DNA of 64,000 bases from Flavobacterium sasangense DSM 21067 (GTDB lineage: Bacteria > Bacteroidota > Bacteroidia > Flavobacteriales > Flavobacteriaceae): the NCBI RefSeq assembly GCF_000686885.1, contig NZ_JMLU01000016.1, positions 1-64,000 on the forward strand, in the 5' to 3' direction. The notes beneath the pieces are model-generated. The model was not told the origin of the DNA, searched no databases, and worked only from the letters and a program-made list of their open reading frames with translations. Within the stretch, counting starts at the first letter, position 1. Each line of letters opens with the position of its first letter. A program made the translations under genes and the position numbers. This document shows positions 8,974 to 17,784 of this stretch, piece by piece.

Positions 8974-10776
8974 ATGAAAATACACTCTTTAAAAATTTCT
9001 GGATATAAAAGATTAAAAGATGTAACTATTCAATTTGGTGATGCAACTTTTTTAATTGGTCAAAATAATTGTGGAAAAAGCTCAATAATTAAAGCAATTG
9101 AAATCTTATTATCTGCAAAAAAACAACTATCAACATCTGATTATTATTCTATATTAGATGAAGAGACAAGCGAAGTAAAAGTTGATACTACTACTATTAT
9201 ATTGGAAGCTGAATTTAGGAATCTACCAGAAGAAGCTAAAACATGGCGAGGTTTTAAAGGAAGAATTTTTACTTATGACGTGGAAGAAGATTCAGAGAAT
9301 AGTGGATTATCAGTCACATATAGAAAGACCTATGAATTAGGCAAAGATGTTATAATTGAATTTAAATCTAAAGTTAGAACAGTAAAACCAGAGTTTATAA
9401 ATTGTAAAAAACCTCAAGACTATGTTGATAGTGGATTACCATTAGAGGTCATTAGTGAGTATTTTGATGATTTAGAAACTAATGTAGGAAAATCAAAAGT
9501 AGCATTTGAAAAATTAGAATTGATTGATGAAATTTGGGATATTTCTGATGATGAAATTTGGTTTCAAAATCCTGGAGGAATTCCTGGTAATGTTTTAAAA
9601 ATGTTACCAAGATTTTTATTAATTCCAGTTGATTTAGGGATTCATGAAATTCAAGGTTCAGGAAATGGAGTTTTAAGTTCTACTTTAGGTGAGTTATTTC
9701 AAACAGTCAGAGAAAATTCTGTAAATTTTAAAAACGCACAGGTTCATTTAGATAATTTAGCTAAAGAATTAGACCCGCAAGATGAAAATTCAGAATTTGG
9801 TAAAATGATGGAAGAATTAAATGGAGTTCTATCAACCGTTTTTCCAGATTCAAAACTACATGCATCTACAAGTTTAAGTGATCCATCAAATTTAAAACCT
9901 AGTTTTCTTGTTGAAATGTCAAGTAATATTAAAACTAGTGTTGAAAATCAAGGAACAGGAATGGTTAGAGCTACTGTATTTGGTATGCTTAGATATAGAC
10001 AACAATGGCTGTCAAGAAAAGAAGACGAACATTCTCGTTCTTTAATAATATGCTTTGAAGAGCCAGAAACTTATTTACATCCAAGTGCAGCTAATCAAAT
10101 GCGAGAGGCTATATATGAATTAAGTTCAAGTTCATCTCAAATTATTGCTTCCACACATTCACCTTATATAATTGATTTATCACGTAAACCTAAACAGGTA
10201 TTGAATAGACTTTATAATTCGGGAAATCATGTAGAATGTAATACCTTCAGTGTAACAGATAAATTTAAAGATTTACAAGAAAATGATAAATCTTATGTTA
10301 AGATGATTTTGAAAATTGATAATTATGTATCTCGAATATTTTTCACAAAAAAAGTTGTTATTATTGAAGGAGATACAGAAGATATTTTAATTAAAGAATC
10401 AATAAAAAGGTTAGAAAAATCAAAATATTTTAAGATACTTTCTGATTTTGAAATTATTAAAGCGAGAGGTAAAGCTTCAATTATAAGTTTGGTTAAATAT
10501 TTAACTTCAATGGGGATTGATCCTATTGTTGTTCATGATAGAGATTCTAATGAGCCAAATGCTGAAAAATATAATGAACCAATTGCAAATGCTCTAGGTA
10601 GTAATGGGAAAGTTGTTATGATGAATAATAATGTTGAAGATGAGTTAGGATATATTGCGACATATGAAAAACCATTTAAAGCTTATAAAAAGACCTTAGA
10701 GTGGGGTGAAAACTGGGAAGATTTACCCGAAAATTGGAGAAATAAATTGATTGAAATATTTGGAGATTATATTTAA
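8974..10776 (+). CDS. OLD-family ATP-dependent nuclease (AAA + TOPRIM)
   Basis: The protein (600 aa) has an ABC-type ATPase half with Walker A GQNNCGKSS (residues 29-37), Walker B CFEEPE around 360-365 and a THSP-type H-loop (STHSPYIIDLS). The C-terminal half is a TOPRIM nuclease domain with the metal-binding glutamate E465 (IEGDTED) and the DRD motif D522/D524 (VVHDRDSN). This is the architecture of the P2 Old and GajA families, many of which defend against phages. No UvrD-like helicase gene follows, so it fits a stand-alone class 1 OLD enzyme better than a Gabija pair. It begins 42 bases after the fibre gene and is followed by a terminator. Its place in an integrated element fits a cargo defence role, which is inferred. 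Confidence 0.85.
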   Translation: MKIHSLKISGYKRLKDVTIQFGDATFLIGQNNCGKSSIIKAIEILLSAKKQLSTSDYYSILDEETSEVKVDTTTIILEAEFRNLPEEAKTWRGFKGRIFTYDVEEDSENSGLSVTYRKTYELGKDVIIEFKSKVRTVKPEFINCKKPQDYVDSGLPLEVISEYFDDLETNVGKSKVAFEKLELIDEIWDISDDEIWFQNPGGIPGNVLKMLPRFLLIPVDLGIHEIQGSGNGVLSSTLGELFQTVRENSVNFKNAQVHLDNLAKELDPQDENSEFGKMMEELNGVLSTVFPDSKLHASTSLSDPSNLKPSFLVEMSSNIKTSVENQGTGMVRATVFGMLRYRQQWLSRKEDEHSRSLIICFEEPETYLHPSAANQMREAIYELSSSSSQIIASTHSPYIIDLSRKPKQVLNRLYNSGNHVECNTFSVTDKFKDLQENDKSYVKMILKIDNYVSRIFFTKKVVIIEGDTEDILIKESIKRLEKSKYFKILSDFEIIKARGKASIISLVKYLTSMGIDPIVVHDRDSNEPNAEKYNEPIANALGSNGKVVMMNNNVEDELGYIATYEKPFKAYKKTLEWGENWEDLPENWRNKLIEIFGDYI

Positions 10777-10780
10777 AATT

Positions 10781-10845
10781 AAAGAGCTACTTTTTGTATC
10801 AATGTTTAATTTAAATGAATCATCTGATAAAAAAAGTAACTCTTT
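10781..10845. terminator. Probable bidirectional terminator between OLD gene and integrase
   Basis: The arms 10781-10795 (AAAGAGCTACTTTTT) and 10831-10845 (AAAAAGTAACTCTTT) pair with one mismatch and are followed by further T residues. They lie between two convergent genes, as expected for a shared terminator. The 35-base loop is long, which lowers confidence. Confidence 0.5.
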
Positions 10846-10867
10846 TTTAAAATTAGGTATAATTTCA

Positions 10868-12106
10868 TTAAGAGACTTTATTTGATAATTTGTGTATTGA
10901 AAATTTCTCCTTTAAAACTTTCATATCATCACTTACCTTACTATCTAATACTTTAGCATAATGTTGGGTTGTGTGTAGGTTTTTATGACCAAGCATTTTG
11001 CTAACGGTTTCGATTGGAACACCATTAGTTAATGTTACAGAAGTGGCAAAAGTATGTCTGGCCATGTGAAAAGTTATTTCTTTCGGAATATCACATAAAT
11101 CACCAATTTCTTTTAAATAAGCATTCATTTTTTGGTTTGTTAAGATTGGTAAAATAGTGTCTTCATTTAAACATTTTGGATGACTTTCGTATTTATTAAT
11201 TATTTCTTGGGCAATAGGTAATACTGGTATTTTTGATTTTGTATCTGTTTTTTGACGGTTTTTGAAAATCCATTTTTCGCCATCAATGCCTATACCAATA
11301 TGATCCTTTTTCAATCCTTTTACATCAATGTAGGCTAAACCAGTGTAGCATGAAAAAATGAAAATATCTCTAACTAGTTGTAGTCTTTCTGATGAAATTT
11401 TCTTGTTGTAGATTTTCAACAATTCCTCTTCAGTCAAAAAGTCTCTTTCAACTTCTTTCATTTTACCTTCATATCGAGTAGTAGGGTCTTTATCTAACCA
11501 ATCATTATCCAGGCATATCTTAATGATTTTTCTAAAATTTCTAACATATTTGACAGATGTATTGTTGTTGCATTTTTTTACACTTCTTAAATAAAATTCA
11601 AACTCGGTTACAAAGGCATAGTCGATTTTATTGATGCTTATATCATTCATGTTATATTTCCAAATGATAAACTCCTGCAAGTGTTTTAATGAGATTTTAA
11701 ATCGTTCTAAGGTGCCGTAAGCATAACCGTTTCCAATGAGGTCTTCAATTTTATCATTATGGCTCTGATAGATTGGAATGATCATTCGCTCACGTTCTTG
11801 TGCTCCGGTTAGCTTTGATTTAAAATTTTCAATTGTCAAATCTTCATTCTTGTGAAGCAATTCCATCTGAATATCAAAAACTTTAGATTTCATTAAATCA
11901 AGATAATTATTTATTGTTCTAGCTTCTTCTGAATTACCTTTCATTTTTGATTGTTCTGCGGACCATTTTGATTTATCAATGAATTTCTTGGTGCTGAATT
12001 CAAAACGTTCTCCGTTTACAGTTAGCCTGAAATAAATTGGCAATTGACCGTTTTTGTTAGCTTTTGAAGTTTTTGCATAAATATGCACAGTAATTTTTGC
12101 TTTCAT
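10868..12106 (-). CDS. Tyrosine recombinase / integrase
   Basis: This 412-residue protein has an N-terminal arm-binding region (1-90), a SAM-like core-binding domain (about 110-215) and a catalytic domain (about 220-400). Catalytic residues visible are H347 and R350 in HMARHTF, H374 in MLGHKNLHTT and the nucleophile Y383. The first catalytic arginine, normally in TGLR, is replaced by alanine (A258 in CYTGLAYIDVKGL), as happens in many Bacteroidota integrases including that of CTnDOT. The gene starts about 270 bases from the 3' end of a tRNA-Val gene, the usual place for an element-encoded integrase. It probably integrates and excises the accessory region to its left. Confidence 0.9.
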   Translation of the reverse strand: MKAKITVHIYAKTSKANKNGQLPIYFRLTVNGERFEFSTKKFIDKSKWSAEQSKMKGNSEEARTINNYLDLMKSKVFDIQMELLHKNEDLTIENFKSKLTGAQERERMIIPIYQSHNDKIEDLIGNGYAYGTLERFKISLKHLQEFIIWKYNMNDISINKIDYAFVTEFEFYLRSVKKCNNNTSVKYVRNFRKIIKICLDNDWLDKDPTTRYEGKMKEVERDFLTEEELLKIYNKKISSERLQLVRDIFIFSCYTGLAYIDVKGLKKDHIGIGIDGEKWIFKNRQKTDTKSKIPVLPIAQEIINKYESHPKCLNEDTILPILTNQKMNAYLKEIGDLCDIPKEITFHMARHTFATSVTLTNGVPIETVSKMLGHKNLHTTQHYAKVLDSKVSDDMKVLKEKFSIHKLSNKVS

Positions 12107-12321
12107 GGTGGTGACCTTTTAATTAGTATTCAATTTAATTTTTAAACTTTTAGTAAACAAGATGTACACTTTTTGAACCAGTATTGAACTGGTTGTTAGT
12201 ACGGTGTTTACAGTGCTTTAGAGAATTTAGCGAGACCCAAAATTGTAAAATTTTTTAGGGTCTCGATTTTGTCCCTTTAGCATTAAGATTGAATGAATAT
12301 TTTGGTATATGTCCCAAAGCA
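12107..12321. promoter_or_regulatory. Integrase upstream region with two inverted repeats
   Basis: No gene is seen in this stretch between the integrase and the tRNA terminator. It holds a 7-bp palindrome with a 5-base spacer, AACCAGT-n5-ACTGGTT (12176-12194), that looks like an operator. It also holds an 8-bp perfect inverted repeat, CGAGACCC (12231-12238) with GGGTCTCG (12258-12265), separated by 19 AT-rich bases. Such pairs occur around recombination core sites and upstream of self-regulated integrases. The integrase promoter must lie here, but I see no strong -7 box for it. Confidence 0.4.
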
Positions 12322-12355
12322 AAAAGCCGATAAATCATAAGATTTATCGGCTTTT
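12322..12355 (-). terminator. Terminator of the tRNA-Val gene
   Basis: A perfect 15-bp stem (12322-12336 with 12341-12355) and a 4-base loop lie 23 bases beyond the 3' end of the tRNA. On the minus strand the stem is followed by a short T tract. It is a strong intrinsic terminator. Confidence 0.85.
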
Positions 12356-12378
12356 GAAACCATTTGTTTTTAAATGTG

Positions 12379-12453
12379 TGGGCGATGAGGGGTTCGAACC
12401 CCCGACCCCCTCGGTGTAAACGAGGTGCTCTGAACCAGCTGAGCTAATCGCCC
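12379..12453 (-). tRNA. tRNA-Val (anticodon UAC)
   Basis: On the minus strand the acceptor arms GGGCGAT and ATCGCCC pair perfectly. The D stem is GCTC/GAGC. The anticodon stem CCTCG/CGAGG encloses the loop TTTACAC with anticodon TAC, which reads GUA valine codons. The T arm contains GGTTCGAACC. The CCA end is not encoded, as is common in Bacteroidota. The discriminator base is A. tRNA 3' ends are favoured attachment sites, and the integrase gene lies on that side. I see no second copy of the tRNA 3' end in positions 1-12300. Confidence 0.95.
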
Positions 12454-12536
12454 CAATAAAGTGCTTTACTATTATCGTATTGCGAGTGCAAATATACAAG
12501 GAATATTTGTTTTTGCAAGTGTTTCGATAAAAAAAA

Positions 12537-12923
12537 TTACTTTTTTTCTATCTTTTCTAATAAGACTTTGTTGGTATAATTGACCATTGTAATCGTAATC
12601 TCTTCATTTTTAGAAGTTCTACCTTCAATAACGTAAATTTTACCTTTTCTGTAAGCTTCATTACTTTTTGAAAAATCTACATCACCATAGCTTAAACTTT
12701 GACGGATATCTTCTAAAGTAACCCATTTTGCATCTAACGATTGTTTTGCTAAAGAATCAATTTCTAATGATTTGCTTCTTAAATCTTTTAAAACACGGCA
12801 ATTAGGCAAGTAACAAAACTCAACTCCTTTGTCATCGGCTTTTGCTTTTAAAAACCACATAACAAAAACTCCTCCTAAAAATATGCCAAATAAATAGTAT
12901 GCTAAACGAAATTGAAACTTCAT
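12537..12923 (-). CDS. DUF4258-like membrane-anchored protein
   Basis: This 128-residue protein begins with one hydrophobic segment (residues about 8-26) and continues as a soluble domain containing CYLPNCRVLKDLR and ending in short beta strands. Proteins of this shape in flavobacteria carry a DUF4258 label. The function is unknown, and the assignment is from memory. It is encoded next to the alanine dehydrogenase-like gene on the same strand, 59 bases downstream of that gene's stop, and may share its transcript. Confidence 0.6.
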   Translation of the reverse strand: MKFQFRLAYYLFGIFLGGVFVMWFLKAKADDKGVEFCYLPNCRVLKDLRSKSLEIDSLAKQSLDAKWVTLEDIRQSLSYGDVDFSKSNEAYRKGKIYVIEGRTSKNEEITITMVNYTNKVLLEKIEKK

Positions 12924-12982
12924 AAATTATAATTTTGTGCAAATTTAGTCTAAATTACACACATAGTTGCTAGATTTTAACT

Positions 12983-14179
12983 TTAAAAAACAATCAAATT
13001 GATATCACGATATTCTAAATTAAACCAATCTGCAATCGCTTTATTGGTTAATAAGCCGTGATAGCTGTAAATTCCGTTTTTCAAACCTCTATTGCAGCGG
13101 ATAGCACTTTCAATTCCGCCATCATCTGCAATGTGTAATAGGAAAGGAGAAATAATATTGCTAATTGACATAGATGCCGTTTTAGAATAACGTGAAGGAA
13201 TGTTAGGAACACAATAATGAATTACACCATTTTTAATAAAGGTAGGTTTTTCATGCGTAGTTACCTCGGAAGTTTCAAAACAACCACCTGTATCGATACT
13301 TACATCCACAATAACTGCACCTTTTTTCATGTGTTCTACCATGGTTTCTGTTACCACAACTGGAGCTCTGTTTTTCCCTTTCATGGCGCCAATAGCAACA
13401 TCACATCGTCTTAACGCTTTTAAAAGTGATTTTTCTTGAATGGTTGAAGTGAAAATTCTTTGATTTAAGGTATTTTGTAAACGTCGTAATTTTGTAATCG
13501 AATTATCGAAGACTTTTACATGAGCTCCCAATCCTAAAGCGGTTCTAGCAGCATATTCTCCAACAGTTCCAGCTCCAATGATGACAACTTTTGTTGGTGG
13601 AACTCCTGTAATGTTTCCAAAAAGTAAACCTTTTCCGATGTTCTCACCAATCATTAATTCGGAAGCAACTAAAATAGAAGCTGTTCCTGCAATTTCAGAT
13701 AATGATTTTACTGCAGGATATGAACCATCTTCGTCTTTTATGAATTCAAATGCTAAAGCTGTTATTCTTTTGGCTGCTAAAGCTTCAAAATATTCTTTTT
13801 TCTGAGTTTTTAATTGAATCGCTGAAATCACAATGGTTTGTGGATTCATCATTTCAATTTCAGTAAGAGTAGGTGGCTCTACTTTCAAAATCATTGGACA
13901 ACCCAATACTTTTTTGGTGTCTTGTGTGATTTCGGCACCAGCATCGCTGTATTCTTTGTCGGTATAACTTGAAGTTTCTCCAGCTCCTGATTCTAACATT
14001 ACGCGATGTCCGTGCGAAACTAATGAAGAAACCGCATCAGGCGTTAAGCAAATTCTTCTTTCTTGATAGGATGTTTCTTTTGGAATTCCTATGAATAATT
14101 CGCTTTTATGACGCGCTACTTCAAGTTTTTCTTCTTGTGGAAGCAATTGCGAAGCTGAAAAAGGAGTGTATATCGACAT
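12983..14179 (-). CDS. ald: Alanine dehydrogenase / PNT-family oxidoreductase
   Basis: The protein (398 aa) belongs to the alanine dehydrogenase and transhydrogenase-alpha family, whose Ald members convert L-alanine to pyruvate with NAD. It has the N-terminal signature IGIPKE (30-35) with R41/R42, the substrate lysine K99 (MILKVEPP) and the NAD-binding GAGTVG motif (202-207). It has an N-terminal extension of about 28 residues compared with Bacillus Ald. The catalytic histidine normally found in the LHL motif appears as Gln122 (AIQLK), so the catalytic chemistry or substrate may differ. It sits upstream of the DUF4258 gene and downstream of tsaE, separated from tsaE by a terminator. Confidence 0.8.
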   Translation of the reverse strand: MSIYTPFSASQLLPQEEKLEVARHKSELFIGIPKETSYQERRICLTPDAVSSLVSHGHRVMLESGAGETSSYTDKEYSDAGAEITQDTKKVLGCPMILKVEPPTLTEIEMMNPQTIVISAIQLKTQKKEYFEALAAKRITALAFEFIKDEDGSYPAVKSLSEIAGTASILVASELMIGENIGKGLLFGNITGVPPTKVVIIGAGTVGEYAARTALGLGAHVKVFDNSITKLRRLQNTLNQRIFTSTIQEKSLLKALRRCDVAIGAMKGKNRAPVVVTETMVEHMKKGAVIVDVSIDTGGCFETSEVTTHEKPTFIKNGVIHYCVPNIPSRYSKTASMSISNIISPFLLHIADDGGIESAIRCNRGLKNGIYSYHGLLTNKAIADWFNLEYRDINLIVF

Positions 14180-14242
14180 TACTTTTGATTTTGAGGTTCT
14201 AAATTAGGAATTATTTTAGACTTGGGAAATAGATTCACAAAA

Positions 14243-14275
14243 AAAGAGAATAGAAGTTGATTTTCTATTCTCTTT
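14243..14275 (-). terminator. Terminator of the porX-tsaE unit
   Basis: A 12-bp perfect stem (14243-14254 with 14264-14275) has a 9-base loop and, on the minus strand, is followed by a T run. It lies directly downstream of tsaE. Confidence 0.8.
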
Positions 14276-14280
14276 CGTAT

Positions 14281-14694
14281 TTAATTTTTGAGCGTTAGTT
14301 CACGTTTACCATTTGGTAAAATTTTTATCGAAATACTCGCATGGTCAATCGGGATTAAGTTTGGCGTTTTTTCTGGCCATTCGATAAAGCACCAATTATC
14401 AGAATAGAAATATTCGTCTAATCCCATATCATAACCTTCTTCTTCCGAATTTAAACGATATAAATCAAAGTGATACACCGTTTCGCCTTCAAAAGTTCTG
14501 TATTCGTTTACTAAAGAAAATGTTGGGCTGCTTGAATTATCTTTTACGCCCAACTCTTTGACCAATTCTTTAATCAAAGTCGTTTTTCCAGCGCCCATTT
14601 GCGCATGAAACGTGATGATTTTCTTTAACGAAGGTGTAGCAAGAATCTGTTTTGCAATGGCATTTATTTCTTCTAAACTGTAAATTACGGTCAT
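14281..14694 (-). CDS. tsaE: tRNA threonylcarbamoyladenosine biosynthesis ATPase TsaE
   Basis: TsaE is the ATPase that works with TsaB and TsaD to place the t6A37 modification on tRNAs reading ANN codons. This 137-residue protein has Walker A GAGKTT (34-39), the switch-like SSPTFSLVNEY block (55-65), the VYHFDLYRL motif with D77, and the C-terminal FIEWPE, all hallmarks of the family at its usual length. It lies 48 bases downstream of porX on the same strand and is followed by a terminator, so the two probably form one transcript. Confidence 0.95.
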   Translation of the reverse strand: MTVIYSLEEINAIAKQILATPSLKKIITFHAQMGAGKTTLIKELVKELGVKDNSSSPTFSLVNEYRTFEGETVYHFDLYRLNSEEEGYDMGLDEYFYSDNWCFIEWPEKTPNLIPIDHASISIKILPNGKRELTLKN

Positions 14695-14742
14695 ACTAAA
14701 TTTTGCTTTTACTGAACACTTTTGACTGAATACTGAACACTT

Positions 14743-16296
14743 TTACCTCGGCTCTAAAACTAAGAATGGAATTACCATTTCTTCTAACGAAATTCCTCCG
14801 TGTTGATAGGTGTTTCGGTAATAACTCACATAATGATTGTAGTTATTTACGTAAGCCAAAAATAAATCGTTTTTCGCAAAAATAAAAGAGCTACTCATGT
14901 TTAGTGCTGGTAATCCAATTTTCTTTGGATCTTTCACCGCATAAACGTCTTTGTCTTCATAAGTTAAACTTCTTCCTGTTTTATAGCGAAGATTTAAACT
15001 CGTGTTTTTATCACCAATAACTTTCGACGGATTTTTACAATTGATAGTTCCGTGGTCGGTAGTTATAATCAATTTAAAACCAAGTTGTTGTGCTTGTTGA
15101 ATCATGTCCAAAAGCGGAGAATTCTTGAACCAACTTGCCGTTAAAGAACGATACGCTTTATCGTTTGAAGCTAATTCTTTCACTACATCCATTTCGGTTT
15201 TAGCGTGCGATAACATATCTACGAAATTATAAACTATCGTAGTTAAATCGTTATTTTTTAGTGATTTGAAGTTGTCAGCTAATTTTTTTCCCGAAGAAAA
15301 ATTCGTAATCTTATAATATTCTTGTTTGATGTTTAATCCTAAACGTTTTAATTGTTCCGTTAAAAATTCACCTTCAAATAGATTTTTTCCACCTTCATCA
15401 GGATCGTTTTTCCAATATTGTGGAAATTTCTTTTCCATGTCCAAAGGCGTTAATCCAGAAAATATCGCATTACGAGCATATTGTGTTGCCGTTGGTAGAA
15501 TAGAGAAGTAGCTCACTTCTTTTTCTAATTTGTAGTGATTGTTTACTACACTTTCAAACGCTTTCCATTGGTCGTAACGTAAGTTATCAATAACAACGAA
15601 TAAAATGGGTTTGTCTTTTTTACGGATTTCAGGTGCTACTAATTCACCAAAAATTTCATGAGAAAGTATTGGTTTATCTGCTTTTGGTTGGAACCAATCT
15701 TCGTAGTTACGTTCGATGAATTTTCCAAATTGCACATTCGCTTCTATTTTTTGACTTTCTAAGATTTCTACCATGCTTTGGTCTTCTATGTTTTCTAACT
15801 CAAGTTCCCAAAACAACAGTTTTTTGTACAATTCGACCCAGTCTTCATAGGTACGAACCATTGCCATATCCATCGCAATTTTTCGGAATTCTTTCTGATA
15901 ATCTAAAGTTGTTTTTTCAGAAATCAATCGCGAATGGTCTAAATTCTTCTTTAAACTCAATAAAATCTGATTTGGATTAACCGGTTTTATCAAATAATCG
16001 GCAATTTTAGAACCGATGGCTTCTTCCATAATGTATTCTTCCTCACTTTTGGTAATCATAATCACCGGAACCGAAGATTTCTTTTCTTTTAATTCAGATA
16101 AAGTTTCTAAACCGCTTAAACCTGGCATATTTTCATCTAAAAAAACAATATCGAAATTATTTTCTTCGAACAAATCGATAGCGTCTTGTCCGTTATTGCA
16201 AGTGGTTACATGATAGTTTTTCTTTTCTAAAAACAAGATATGGGGTTTTAATAAATCAATTTCATCATCTACCCAAAGTATTTTTATCTGACTCAT
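14743..16296 (-). CDS. porX: Response regulator with PglZ domain, PorX type
   Basis: The first 120 residues are a CheY-like receiver with the acidic pair D10/D11, phosphorylation site D54 (VFLDENMPG) and the conserved lysine in YLIKPVNP. After a helical linker, a PglZ/alkaline-phosphatase-like domain follows with VVIDNLRYDQW and TTDHGT metal-binding motifs. This architecture is that of PorX, which with the sensor PorY controls type IX secretion genes through SigP in Porphyromonas and is widespread in flavobacteria. No porY is adjacent here, which is usual for PorX genes. The length (517 aa) fits. Confidence 0.9.
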   Translation of the reverse strand: MSQIKILWVDDEIDLLKPHILFLEKKNYHVTTCNNGQDAIDLFEENNFDIVFLDENMPGLSGLETLSELKEKKSSVPVIMITKSEEEYIMEEAIGSKIADYLIKPVNPNQILLSLKKNLDHSRLISEKTTLDYQKEFRKIAMDMAMVRTYEDWVELYKKLLFWELELENIEDQSMVEILESQKIEANVQFGKFIERNYEDWFQPKADKPILSHEIFGELVAPEIRKKDKPILFVVIDNLRYDQWKAFESVVNNHYKLEKEVSYFSILPTATQYARNAIFSGLTPLDMEKKFPQYWKNDPDEGGKNLFEGEFLTEQLKRLGLNIKQEYYKITNFSSGKKLADNFKSLKNNDLTTIVYNFVDMLSHAKTEMDVVKELASNDKAYRSLTASWFKNSPLLDMIQQAQQLGFKLIITTDHGTINCKNPSKVIGDKNTSLNLRYKTGRSLTYEDKDVYAVKDPKKIGLPALNMSSSFIFAKNDLFLAYVNNYNHYVSYYRNTYQHGGISLEEMVIPFLVLEPR

Positions 16297-16400
16297 ATTT
16301 CTTAATTTGTGTGCAAGTTACTACTTATTAAACGAGGTTTGTATTAAATATTGTATAAAATTTTCAACACTTTTTAACGATTTCATTTTGTGAAAAACGC

Positions 16401-16408
16401 TACATTTG
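16401..16408 (+). promoter_or_regulatory. Bacteroidota -7 promoter box (TACATTTG)
   Basis: TACATTTG matches the Bacteroidota -7 consensus TAnnTTTG and lies 19 bases upstream of the GTG start of the HD-domain gene. No clear TTTG is seen at the -33 position. Confidence 0.5.
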
Positions 16409-16427
16409 TTATTAAAATTATCAAATT

Positions 16428-17663
16428 GTGAGCCAAACCAACAAACTCAAAATATTTAACGATCCTATTTATGGTTTTATTACCATTCCTAATTCTTTAA
16501 TTTACGATTTAATTCAGCATCCTTACTTTCAGCGTTTACGAAGAATTTCCCAAATGGGAATGTCGTATTTGGTCTATCCAGGAGCGCATCATACACGTTT
16601 TCATCATGCTTTAGGTTGTATGCACATCATGCAAAAAGCGGTTCAAACCTTGCAATTTAAAGGAGTTTCTATTTCGGAAGAAGAAGAAAATGCGCTATAT
16701 ATTGCGATTTTGTTGCACGATATTGGTCACGGTCCCTACAGTCACGCTATGGAACACAGTATAGTAGAAGAAGTGCATCATGAAGAATTATCGTTGTTGT
16801 TCATGGAGCAACTGAATAAAGAATTTGATGGAAAATTAGCTCTTGCGATTCAAGTTTTTAAAGGCGAATATCATAGAAAATTTATGTTGCAATTGATTTC
16901 AAGTCAGTTGGATATGGACCGAATGGATTATCTAAAACGCGATAGTTTTTATAGCGGTGTAGCAGAAGGAAACATCAACAGTGAACGTTTAATCCAAATG
17001 ATGAATGTGCAAGATGATTATTTGGTTATCGAAGAAAAAGGAATTTACTCAGTAGAAAAGTTTTTGGTTGCTCGAAGATTGATGTATTGGCAAGCGTATT
17101 TGCACAAAACCAGTGTTGTTGCCGAATTAATCTTGACCAAAATTCTAAAGCGTGCTAAAGAATTGACTCAAAAAGGAATTCTTTTACCTTGTAGCGAACC
17201 ATTACAATTCTTTTTGCAAAACAAAATTTCTTTGTCCGATTTTGATAAAAGTGTTTTAGATAAGTTTTCTTATTTGGATGATTATGATGTTTTAGGTGCG
17301 ATAAAAGCTTGGCAATTTCATGATGATTTTGTCTTACAATCGCTATGTAGAATGATACTAAATCGTGATTTACTAAAGATTCAAATGAGTGACGATAAAC
17401 CAAACAAAGAGAATTTATTAGCTATAAAAAATAAATACATTTCTATTGCTAAAATTTCGGATAAAGAAGCGGATTATTTTGTCTTCAAAGGTAAGTTGAA
17501 AAATCAGGCGTATAGCAAATCAAGTGAACCTATTCGCATCTTAAAAAAGGATAAAACTATTGAAGATGTTGTAGAAGCTTCAGATCAATTGCACTTAAAA
17601 GCTTTGTCAAAACCAGTAACAAAATACTTCATTTGTTTTCCAAAAGTGGTATTAGAATCTTAA
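16428..17663 (+). CDS. HD-domain phosphohydrolase (SAMHD1/dNTPase-like)
   Basis: This 411-residue protein starts at GTG 16428. It carries the HD metal site of the dNTP triphosphohydrolase-like superfamily: H60 in TRFHHALG, H97-D98 in LLHDIGHGPYSHAME and D162 in SQLDMDRMDYL. The residues after the HD motif (GPYSHAMEH) are typical of the SAMHD1/YdhJ-type branch. The substrate is not determined by sequence; nucleotides or other phosphoesters are likely. It is transcribed alone, divergently from porX and ahead of the lipid A cluster. Confidence 0.85.
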   Translation: MSQTNKLKIFNDPIYGFITIPNSLIYDLIQHPYFQRLRRISQMGMSYLVYPGAHHTRFHHALGCMHIMQKAVQTLQFKGVSISEEEENALYIAILLHDIGHGPYSHAMEHSIVEEVHHEELSLLFMEQLNKEFDGKLALAIQVFKGEYHRKFMLQLISSQLDMDRMDYLKRDSFYSGVAEGNINSERLIQMMNVQDDYLVIEEKGIYSVEKFLVARRLMYWQAYLHKTSVVAELILTKILKRAKELTQKGILLPCSEPLQFFLQNKISLSDFDKSVLDKFSYLDDYDVLGAIKAWQFHDDFVLQSLCRMILNRDLLKIQMSDDKPNKENLLAIKNKYISIAKISDKEADYFVFKGKLKNQAYSKSSEPIRILKKDKTIEDVVEASDQLHLKALSKPVTKYFICFPKVVLES

Positions 17664-17681
17664 CTTTTTAATTTAATTTTA

Positions 17682-17689
17682 TATTTTTG
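17682..17689 (+). promoter_or_regulatory. -7 promoter box for the lpxD cluster (TATTTTTG)
   Basis: TATTTTTG fits TAnnTTTG and lies 95 bases upstream of lpxD, leaving a leader of about 90 bases with no obvious ORF. It is the best candidate promoter for the lpxD-lpxC/fabZ-lpxA cluster. Confidence 0.5.
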
Positions 17690-17784
17690 CCAAGTTGAAG
17701 TGGAATCAATACTTGGTATTGAATGAAAATGCGTATTTTTATATCCCCAAAATCTATCTAATTAGATAGTAATAAAATTTTTAA

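Noticed and set aside
8974..10776. Gabija defence system (GajA)
   Set aside because: The ATPase-TOPRIM protein fits, but no UvrD-like GajB helicase follows; the next gene is the convergent integrase.
14743..16296. PglZ gene as part of a BREX phage-defence system
   Set aside because: The PglZ domain is fused to a receiver, there are no brx or pgl neighbours, and the tsaE link is that of PorX.
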